Position numbers and translations under genes: made by a program. DNA of 64,000 nucleotides from Sandaracinaceae bacterium (GTDB lineage: Bacteria > Myxococcota_A > Polyangia > Polyangiales > Houyiibacteriaceae). Positions 42,230 to 48,138 of this stretch are shown here, in pieces (the first letter of the stretch is position 1; every line of letters begins with the position of its first letter). The stretch is from positions 1 through 64,000 of the forward strand of contig JADJJE010000013.1 in assembly GCA_016706685.1 (NCBI GenBank), in the 5' to 3' direction. The notes beneath the pieces are model-generated. The model worked only from the letters and a program-made list of their open reading frames with translations. It was not told the DNA's origin and ran no database searches.

Positions 42230-42289
42230 CGCGAGCCCAGCACCTTGGTCGTTGCGTGACCTTCGAGCGGCTGGCATCGTCGCGCCCTC

Positions 42290-43066
42290 ATGGCCCGCGT
42301 GCTCTTGGTGGTCCCCTGCTTCAATGAAGCCACGCGGTTGCGCGGGGACGACTTCCTGCGGGCGTCGCTGCCCGGACACCAGCTGGCCTTTCACTTCGTG
42401 GACGACGGCAGCACCGACGGCACGTCGGAGCTCTTGGCATCTCTGGCCGTGCGCGAACCCGGGCGCGTCACCCACAGCCGCCTGCCGCAAAACCTCGGCA
42501 AGGGCGAGGCAGTCCGCGCCGGCATGCTCACGGGCGTCGGCGGGGGCCACGAGCCCAACGACTACGTGGGCTTCTGGGACGCCGACTTGGCGACTCCGCT
42601 CGACGAGCTGCTCACGTTCGTGGACACCCTCGAGGCGCGGCGCGACATCGACATCGTGATCGGCGCGCGCGTGGCGCTGCTGGGCCGTCGCATCGACCGC
42701 AAGCTCTACCGCCACGCCTATGGGCGCGTGTTCGCCACCGCCGTCTCCCGCCTGCTCAGCCTCGAGGTCTACGACACGCAGTGCGGCGCCAAGCTCTTCC
42801 GCGTGAACGACGACCTCGCCAGCGTCCTCGAGGGGCCCTTCCTCTCGCGCTGGATCTTCGACGTGGAGATCCTGGCTCGTTACGTGGCCCGCTACGAAGC
42901 CCGCGGCGTGGAGATCGGGGAGCGCGTGGTGGAGCTCCCGCTGCGCGTCTGGACGGATGTAGCCGGCAGCAAAGTGGGCGTGCGCGACGCCGCGCGCGCC
43001 TTCGTGGAGCTGGGCCTCATCGGGCGCCGCTACCACCAAGCGCTGGGCACACGCCGCGCGCGGTGA
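42290..43066 (+). CDS. Family 2 glycosyltransferase (dolichyl-phosphate glucosyltransferase-like)
   Basis: This 258-aa GT-A fold enzyme would transfer a sugar from a nucleotide donor, probably to a lipid phosphate or glycan. Visible motifs are 'VVPCFNEATRL' (N-terminal nucleotide-binding strand), 'FVDDGSTDGT', 'LPQNLGKGEAVRAGM', 'GFWDADLATPLDEL' (the D-x-D metal site) and 'YDTQCGAKLFR' (the D-x-Q-C-G-x-K-x-F motif of the ALG5/DPG-synthase-like group). There are no membrane segments, so it is peripheral or soluble. The ATG at 42290 is the only reasonable start. It follows the DUF938 gene by 60 bp on the same strand; a functional link is not established. Confidence 0.9.
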   Translation: MARVLLVVPCFNEATRLRGDDFLRASLPGHQLAFHFVDDGSTDGTSELLASLAVREPGRVTHSRLPQNLGKGEAVRAGMLTGVGGGHEPNDYVGFWDADLATPLDELLTFVDTLEARRDIDIVIGARVALLGRRIDRKLYRHAYGRVFATAVSRLLSLEVYDTQCGAKLFRVNDDLASVLEGPFLSRWIFDVEILARYVARYEARGVEIGERVVELPLRVWTDVAGSKVGVRDAARAFVELGLIGRRYHQALGTRRAR

Positions 43067-43081
43067 CGGGCGCCCCGAGGC

Positions 43082-43717
43082 TCAGGGCTTGATGGCGGGC
43101 ATGCCGCCGGTGTTGCGCGTGATCTCCGCCCACGTGGGTGTCAGCGCCTGCGGCGTGACGGTGATCATGTGCAAGCGCAGCACCACGCGCGTGACCGTGC
43201 TGGTCTGCGCGAACCCACCGTGCTTGTGGCGCGGGTCCTCGAAGACGGCTTCGGTGCCCGGCCGCGGGTAGGGGTAGCTCAGCTGGATGGTCTCGCCCTG
43301 CCGGGTCTGGCCGCCCACCAAGCGCCTCCCCACGAACTTGTGGTTGGCGATGGGCGTGTGGGTGGCGCGCTCGCGCACGTCTACGCACTGCATGGTCGGG
43401 TCCATCACGTAGATGGTGTTCTGCGTCCAGACCTCCAGCGTCTGGAACGGCCGGTCCGTGTTGGGCGCCGGGCCGTGCTGGTGGATGACCTCGATCTCCA
43501 CCACGGGCGTGTTGGCGTGCATGTCCGCCATGCTGGGGCCCACGATGGCGGCCTTGCGCGCTGGCTCGGCGGCGGCAGGAGCAACGCCCGCAGGTGCAGC
43601 AGCAGGTGTCGGAGCCGTCGCAGCGGGCGGCGCGAGCTCTCCCGTCACCGCGTTGGTGTCGATCTCCGGGGTCGCGAAGCCGCGGCGAGTGGCGTTCCTG
43701 TGTTTGGTCTCGGTCAT
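43082..43717 (-). CDS. Unknown protein, paralogue of the gene at 44909-45460
   Basis: This 211-aa protein has no signal peptide or membrane helix. The first ~80 residues are Ala/Pro/Thr-rich and disordered. The remaining ~130 form a beta-rich domain with landmarks LEVWTQNTIYVMD, CVDVRERATH, LVGGQ, YPYPRPGTEAVF and TSTVTRVVLRLHMITV. The same series, with the same spacing, occurs in the protein at 44909-45460. Both also start with a short basic segment ending in R-G-F-x-x-x-x-I. I cannot attach a known family. The gene ends an apparent minus-strand pair with the SDR gene, which ends 10 bp upstream of this ATG. Confidence 0.72.
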   Translation of the reverse strand: MTETKHRNATRRGFATPEIDTNAVTGELAPPAATAPTPAAAPAGVAPAAAEPARKAAIVGPSMADMHANTPVVEIEVIHQHGPAPNTDRPFQTLEVWTQNTIYVMDPTMQCVDVRERATHTPIANHKFVGRRLVGGQTRQGETIQLSYPYPRPGTEAVFEDPRHKHGGFAQTSTVTRVVLRLHMITVTPQALTPTWAEITRNTGGMPAIKP

Positions 43718-43727
43718 GGAGTCGGCC

Positions 43728-44504
43728 TCAGGATAGCGTCATTCCGCCGTCGATCACCATCACGTGCCCCGTCATGTAGCTGGACTCGTCGGAAGCCAGG
43801 TAGACCGCCGCGCTGGCGATCTCGTCCGGCTGGCCCACGCGCCCCACGGCGGTGCGCGTCAGGATCTGGTTCAAGATGTGGGCGTTGTTGGTGAGCGTGG
43901 AGGCGAAGCGCGTCTCGATGAGCCCGGGAGCGATGGCGTTCACGCGCACGCCCGCGCCACCCAGCTCGATGGCCAGCGTCTGCGTCATGGAGATGACCGC
44001 GGCCTTGGTCATGCCGTACACGCCCTGGAGCGGCGCCGCCCGCAGGCCGGCCACGCTGGTGACGTTGATGATGGAGCCCGGAGCCTTGCGCGCTGCAAGG
44101 TGGTTCACGACCTCGCGCGTCATGCCGAAGTAGCCCTCGAGGTTCACCTCGAACGTCTTGCGGAACGCGCCCCAGTCGCAGCTCATCATGGGCCCGAAGT
44201 GCGGGTTGGTGGCCGCGTTGTTCACCAGCACGTCCACCTTGCCGAAGTGCGCCACCGTCCGGGCCACGAGCTCGGCGCGGCCCTCGTCCTGGCCCATGTG
44301 TGCCGCGACCACGAGCGCGTCGCCGCCCGCCGCGCGGATCTGCGCGGCCACCTCGTCGAGGCCCTCTTGCTTGCGGGCGGCCAAGACTACCTTCGCGCCC
44401 GCTGCCGACAGCTGCGAGGCGATGGCCGCGCCGATGCCGCGACTGGCTCCCGTGATGATGGCCACCTTCCCAGCCAGCCGCTGGGGCCCTGCTTCCGTGC
44501 TCAT
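43728..44504 (-). CDS. Short-chain dehydrogenase/reductase (SDR, FabG-like)
   Basis: This 258-aa classical SDR has all its motifs: TGxxxGIG as '[12 protein letters not shown]' at ~17-28, 'NNAATNPHF' (NNAG-like), a Ser in 'INVTSVAG', and the catalytic 'YGMTKAA' (YxxxK) followed by '[16 protein letters not shown]'. The sequence resembles the FabG and glucose-1-dehydrogenase-type oxidoreductases; the substrate is not determined. The start ATG at 44504 gives a Rossmann strand at the normal distance. The gene precedes the unknown protein at 43082 by 10 bp, so the two may be co-expressed. A second copy of that unknown family lies just beyond on the other strand. Confidence 0.9.
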   Translation of the reverse strand: MSTEAGPQRLAGKVAIITGASRGIGAAIASQLSAAGAKVVLAARKQEGLDEVAAQIRAAGGDALVVAAHMGQDEGRAELVARTVAHFGKVDVLVNNAATNPHFGPMMSCDWGAFRKTFEVNLEGYFGMTREVVNHLAARKAPGSIINVTSVAGLRAAPLQGVYGMTKAAVISMTQTLAIELGGAGVRVNAIAPGLIETRFASTLTNNAHILNQILTRTAVGRVGQPDEIASAAVYLASDESSYMTGHVMVIDGGMTLS

Positions 44505-44543
44505 GCCGCGTTGATACCACCGCTCGGGGCGGCGGCGTGCGAA

Positions 44544-44828
44544 CTATTCGCCGCGGCCCCGCAGCCGCGCCACGTGCTCGCGCAGCGCCTGGGCGGTCGC
44601 CTCGGGCAGCGCGCGCAGGGGCCCCGCGGCGTGGTAGTCGGCATACGCCTGGAGCGCCTCGTCCTTCATCCCCCCGTCTTCGAGCTCGGGGTGATGCGAC
44701 CAGCGGTACCAACGCAGCCCCCCATCCGTGGACTCCACGGCTTCGTAGCGGCTGTGGTCTTCGCCGTCGTTCCAGCGAAAGGTGCGGTGTTCGAAGCGCA
44801 TGAAGCGGGCGAGGGCGTCGCGGTCCAT
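44544..44828 (-). CDS. Small unknown protein, 94 aa
   Basis: I do not recognise this protein. It is 94 aa, starts at an ATG at 44828 (MDRDALARFMRFEHRTFRW) and is rich in aromatic residues and His in the first half, with an acidic segment (WNDGEDHSRYEAVESTDGGL). The second half is helical (DEALQAYADYHAAGPLR, then ATAQALREHVARL). It has no signal peptide. It lies 39 bp upstream of the SDR gene on the same strand and is divergent from the gene at 44909. The reading frame has ordinary GC-rich third positions, which supports coding, but its size leaves some doubt. Confidence 0.55.
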   Translation of the reverse strand: MDRDALARFMRFEHRTFRWNDGEDHSRYEAVESTDGGLRWYRWSHHPELEDGGMKDEALQAYADYHAAGPLRALPEATAQALREHVARLRGRGE

Positions 44829-44908
44829 CGCGCCACCGTAGCAGTACCTGCCCGCGGGCCAAATCCGCAGCTCGCGGACCGCGCGCGACTTCTGGTATCG
44901 TGAGGGTC

Positions 44909-45460
44909 ATGCCCAACTCGAAGCGTCGTTCCAGCAGCACCACGCAGCGTGGCTTCGGCGACACGGACATAGAGCCCCGCACCACCATCCCCATGCTGGG
45001 CAGCCCCTCCATCGGCCGCGGTGAGGGCGTGAGCATGGACGAGCACGGTGTGGAGCTCGAGCTGGTCCGCGAGAGCGGCGCGCCGCAGCTCCTGCAGGGG
45101 CACTGGCGCGCGGTCGAGGTGTGGACCGCGAACACGATCTACGCGCTGGACGCAGGCTTGGTGTGCGTGTCGGTGCTGGACCGCGCCAGCTACCGCTCGA
45201 AGGACGACCACGAGATGCTGGGCGCCACCATGCTGGGCGGTCAGGAGCGCGGCCCGGGCGGCAAGGTCACCACCGTCTCGCACCCGCTGCCGCGCGTGGG
45301 AGCCTCCGCGGTGTTCTCGAAGAAGGTGGGCAACCGCACCAGCATCTCCGAGACATCCCCCGTGCTTCGCGTCATCTACCGCATGCGCATCGTGGAGGTC
45401 TCGCGGCCTGGCAGCGAGCTCGATTGGTCCGACGTCAGCGGGCGCTGGCCGCAGCGGTGA
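44909..45460 (+). CDS. Unknown protein, paralogue of the gene at 43082-43717
   Basis: This 183-aa protein has the same core as the 211-aa protein at 43082. The landmarks are VEVWTANTIYALD, CVSVLDRAS, 'MLGGQ', 'SHPLPRVGASAVF' and 'ETSPVLRVIYRMRIVEV', in the same order and spacing. Its disordered N-terminus is shorter. I chose the ATG at 44909 because the first ~20 residues then align with the paralogue's start (basic, then R-G-F-x-x-x-x-I). A GTG at 44900 is an alternative. No signal peptide is present. Its stop overlaps the cobT ATG by one base (TGATG), so it may be translationally coupled to the cobalamin genes. That does not by itself suggest a cobalamin role. Confidence 0.72.
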   Translation: MPNSKRRSSSTTQRGFGDTDIEPRTTIPMLGSPSIGRGEGVSMDEHGVELELVRESGAPQLLQGHWRAVEVWTANTIYALDAGLVCVSVLDRASYRSKDDHEMLGATMLGGQERGPGGKVTTVSHPLPRVGASAVFSKKVGNRTSISETSPVLRVIYRMRIVEVSRPGSELDWSDVSGRWPQR

Positions 45461-46563
45461 TGATGACGAGCGTGAGCGTTGACGCACCCAGGCGTGTCGC
45501 GCATGACGCGGGCATGCCAGCTCCGCTCGACGCCTCCTCCATGCAAGCCGCTCGTCTCCGTCAGGCTTCGCTCACGAAGCCGGCGCTCGCGCTCGGGCGC
45601 CTCGAGCAGCTGGCCATCCAGCTGGCGGGCATCCAGCGCACCGCCATCCCGCAGGCCCGCCCTGCCGCCTGCTTGCTCTTCGCGGCCGAGCACCCGGTCA
45701 CGCGTCACGGTGTCAGCGCCTATCCCAGCGAGGTGACCGCCGCCATGGTGGCCAACTTCGTGGGGGGCGGCGCGGCTGCCAGCGTGCTCTCGCGTCGCCA
45801 GGGCATCCCGCTGCAGGTGGTCAACGTGGGGGTGGCCATGCCTGCGCTCCCGGGCGTGGTGCGCGGCGCCTCGGCCGACATGCCCGCAGGCGACCTCCGC
45901 ACCGAGGACGCCATGCCGCCCGCCACGTTCGACGCTGCGTTTGCGGCAGGCCGGGCCGCCGTGGCGAACCTGGCGGAAGCGCCTCGCGTGCTGCTCCTCG
46001 GCGAGATGGGCATCGGCAACACCACGGCCGCGAGCGCGGTGGTCGCCGCGCTGCTCGGCATGAACCCTGAAGACGCCGTGGGCGCTGGCACGGGCGTGGA
46101 CGCGGCGGGCCGTGCTCGCAAGGTGGCCGTGGTGCACGATGCCCTCGCGCGCCTACCGGCGGGGCTCGCTCCGCTCGAGGTGCTGCGGTGCGTGGGTGGC
46201 CGTGAGCTCGCCGCCATCGCGGGCGCCAGCCTCGAAGCCGCCGAGCGCGGCATCGCCATCTTGGTCGATGGCTTCATCGTGAGCGCGGGCGTGCTGGCTG
46301 CGGCGCGTCACGAGCCGGGCATCACGCCCTATCTCATCCCTGCGCACCGCTCGCGCGAGGTCGGTCACCGGCGTGTGCTCGAGGCGCTGGTGGGCGACGC
46401 GTCGCTCGCGCTCCTGGACCTGGACCTTGCCCTCGGTGAGGCCAGCGGTGCGCTGCTCGCGTTCCCTCTGCTGGAGCTGGCGCTCGCCACCCACGCCGAG
46501 ATGGCCACGTTCGACTCGGCCGGTGTGCCCGACCGGGAAGAAGGGGAAAGCACGCTGCCGTGA
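45460..46563 (+). CDS. cobT: Nicotinate-nucleotide--dimethylbenzimidazole phosphoribosyltransferase
   Basis: CobT transfers ribose phosphate from nicotinate mononucleotide to 5,6-dimethylbenzimidazole to make alpha-ribazole phosphate, the lower ligand of cobalamin. The 367-aa protein matches the family: 'LTKPALALGRLEQLA', 'FAAEHPVTRHGVSAYPSEVTAAMV', 'LLLGEMGIGNTTAASA', 'GAGTGVD', 'VLVDGFIVSAGVLAA', 'AHRSREVGHR'. The start ATG at 45460 overlaps the upstream stop (TGATG). An in-frame ATG at 45514 is the alternative and would give a more typical short N-terminus. The usual KP-x-GSLGRLE appears as KP-A-LALGRLE, a mild deviation. The gene is the first of cobT-cobS-cobC, which overlap by a few bases each. 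Confidence 0.93.
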   Translation: MMTSVSVDAPRRVAHDAGMPAPLDASSMQAARLRQASLTKPALALGRLEQLAIQLAGIQRTAIPQARPAACLLFAAEHPVTRHGVSAYPSEVTAAMVANFVGGGAAASVLSRRQGIPLQVVNVGVAMPALPGVVRGASADMPAGDLRTEDAMPPATFDAAFAAGRAAVANLAEAPRVLLLGEMGIGNTTAASAVVAALLGMNPEDAVGAGTGVDAAGRARKVAVVHDALARLPAGLAPLEVLRCVGGRELAAIAGASLEAAERGIAILVDGFIVSAGVLAAARHEPGITPYLIPAHRSREVGHRRVLEALVGDASLALLDLDLALGEASGALLAFPLLELALATHAEMATFDSAGVPDREEGESTLP

Positions 46564-47360
46564 CCGACACGCCCGAGCCACGCGCCTCGTCCTGGTTCCC
46601 CCGCGACATGCGCGCCGCGTTCGTGTTCCTCACGCGGGTCCCCGTGGGTGGCGGGCCCTACACCGACGAAGAGTGGCAGTCGTCCACCGGGCACTTCCCG
46701 CTGGTGGGCGCCGTGCTCGGCGTGGTCCTGGCTACGCTCGCCGCGGCGCTGCTGCCGCACTTCGGCGCTTGGCCCACGGCCCTGCTGGTGCTGGCCGCCT
46801 CCATGCTGCTCACGGGCGCGTTCCACGAAGACGGCCTCGCCGACACGGCGGACGCCCTGGGCGGCGCCTTCGATCGCGAGAAGCTGTTCGCCATCCTCAA
46901 GGACTCGCGTGTCGGGACCTACGGCGCCGCGGCGCTGGTGGTGTCGCTCGGCCTGCGCGCGGCGCTCTTGGTGGAGCTGGGCAGCGCCATGCCGCTGGCC
47001 ATCCTGCTCTCGCAGTGCGTGGCGCGCCTGCCGCCCATCGCGCTGATGCAGCAGCTCCCTTATGTGACCAGCGCCAACCCCGAAGAGGGGGCCGAGGCGA
47101 AGTCCCGCTTGGTGGCCCGCGCCACCCGCCGCGAGCTGAGCGTGGCCGGCGCTTGGGTGGCGTTGCTGGTGGCCTCGGTGTGGTTCGCGGGCGGCATCTC
47201 GCTCGGCCGCGTGCTCGTCATGGGGCTGGCGCTCGCGGGCAGCGCCACGTTGATGGGCATGCGCTTCCATCGGCGCGCGGGCGGCATCACCGGCGACTTC
47301 CTCGGCGCCACCGAGCAGGTCAGCGAGTGCATCGTGCTGCTGGTGCTGGTGTGGCACTGA
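46560..47360 (+). CDS. cobS: Adenosylcobinamide-GDP ribazoletransferase
   Basis: CobS joins adenosylcobinamide-GDP to alpha-ribazole (or its phosphate) in the last step of cobalamin assembly, within the inner membrane. The 266-aa protein is hydrophobic with several transmembrane helices. It contains the family signature 'FHEDGLADTADALGGAF', followed by 'KLFAILKDSRVGTYGAAALV', which includes the catalytic acidic residues. The N-terminal 'FLTRVPVG' is also typical. It starts with GTG overlapping the cobT stop (GTGA), and its own stop lies inside the cobC start. Together with cobT and cobC it makes a nucleotide-loop assembly set; no corrin-ring genes were seen in the window. Confidence 0.94.
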   Translation: MTDTPEPRASSWFPRDMRAAFVFLTRVPVGGGPYTDEEWQSSTGHFPLVGAVLGVVLATLAAALLPHFGAWPTALLVLAASMLLTGAFHEDGLADTADALGGAFDREKLFAILKDSRVGTYGAAALVVSLGLRAALLVELGSAMPLAILLSQCVARLPPIALMQQLPYVTSANPEEGAEAKSRLVARATRRELSVAGAWVALLVASVWFAGGISLGRVLVMGLALAGSATLMGMRFHRRAGGITGDFLGATEQVSECIVLLVLVWH

Positions 47361-47893
47361 CGCTCACCGCTGCGCGCCACGCCGCCACCGACGCCGAGGG
47401 CCTGTGTGTGGGCCAGCACGACGTGCCCACGTTCATCACGCCCGAGCAGGCGGCCGCCGCCATTCGTGAGCAGGTCGCGCGTGTGCCGGACGTGGTCCAC
47501 AGCTCGCCGCTGTCCCGCTGTGCACAGCCGGCCGCGCTGCTGGCCGCCGCGTGGGGCTGCCCGCACCGCGTGGACGCGCGCCTGCTGGAGATCCACTACG
47601 GCGTCTGGCAGGGCCGCGCATGGACGGCGATCGAGCTGGAGGACGGTGAGCGCTTCGCGGAGTTCATGCAGCACTGGCAGCACGCCGCGCCGCCCGGCGG
47701 AGAGGGGCTTCGTGACCTCGAGCGGCGTGTGGCCAGCTGGTACGCGGAGCTGGGCGCGGGGGACCACTTGCTGGTGGCCCACGCGGGAGTGGTGCGCGCG
47801 TTGCGCGTGCTGACCGGGGGAGGCGACTGGGCCAGCGCGATGCAGCGGGGCGTTCCGCATTTGCTGGTGGAGACGCTCGTTTCCCGGTCGTGA
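47351..47893 (+). CDS. cobC: Alpha-ribazole phosphatase (histidine phosphatase superfamily)
   Basis: This 180-aa member of the phosphoglycerate-mutase-like superfamily is placed by context as CobC, which removes phosphate from alpha-ribazole phosphate before or after the CobS step. The catalytic histidine stretch is 'TAARHAATDAEG' (RH-A rather than the usual RHG), with 'HSSPLSRCAQPA', 'LLEIHYGVWQGR' and the second His in 'LLVAHAGVVRAL'. The RHG-to-RHA change is worth noting, but the two catalytic His and the Arg are kept. I chose the GTG at 47351, which overlaps the cobS end by 10 bp and gives a normal N-terminus. It ends the cob operon; the repeat element copy B follows. Confidence 0.87.
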   Translation: MALTLTAARHAATDAEGLCVGQHDVPTFITPEQAAAAIREQVARVPDVVHSSPLSRCAQPAALLAAAWGCPHRVDARLLEIHYGVWQGRAWTAIELEDGERFAEFMQHWQHAAPPGGEGLRDLERRVASWYAELGAGDHLLVAHAGVVRALRVLTGGGDWASAMQRGVPHLLVETLVSRS

Positions 47894-47906
47894 TCCGTCA
47901 TCGTGG

Positions 47907-48052
47907 ACGTTGTCCTGGGCGTTGTCGGCGACGGCGACGGCGACGATCTCCCACTACGCCATCCACACGGCGAATGCCCCACACACCACGGTCGACCGAC
48001 GGGACTTTCGTCGCCGTCGCCGTCGCCGTCAAAGACCACGCTCACGACAACG
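47907..48052. repeat. Intergenic inverted-repeat element, copy B
   Basis: This lies in the 229-bp gap between cobC and sctV. The left flank ACGTTGTCCTGGGCGTTG is followed by (GGCGAC)3GA at 47927-47946. The right arm at 48008-48027 is its perfect 20-nt inverted complement, and the CCGTCAAAGACCACG run with ACAACG units follows. The loop is 61 nt. The left flank and arm match copy A at 12,536-12,754 almost base for base over ~40 bp, with the same right-arm continuation (TTTCGT...GTCAA-AGAC-ACAACG). The loop sequences do not match. It is the same family in a shorter version. Confidence 0.85.
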
Positions 48053-48118
48053 CAGAGCAAAGGCCCTCGCAGGCTTTGGGGCGCCCAGTTGCCCACCAGT
48101 CAGGACACGCTAGGTCTC

Positions 48119-48138
48119 ATGTATGTTGAAGCATACAT
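48119..48138 (+). promoter_or_regulatory. Perfect palindrome covering the sctV start codon
   Basis: ATGTATG and CATACAT flank a 6-nt spacer (TTGAAG). The second ATG within the left arm (48123) is the sctV start codon. The block is AT-rich within GC-rich surroundings. It could be an operator for a dimeric regulator or an mRNA hairpin that hides the start codon. No function is established. Confidence 0.55.

Noticed and set aside
44829..44908. Cobalamin riboswitch upstream of the cob genes
   Set aside because: No B12-box-like conserved sequence is visible in this short gap, which in any case lies before the unknown gene, not cobT.
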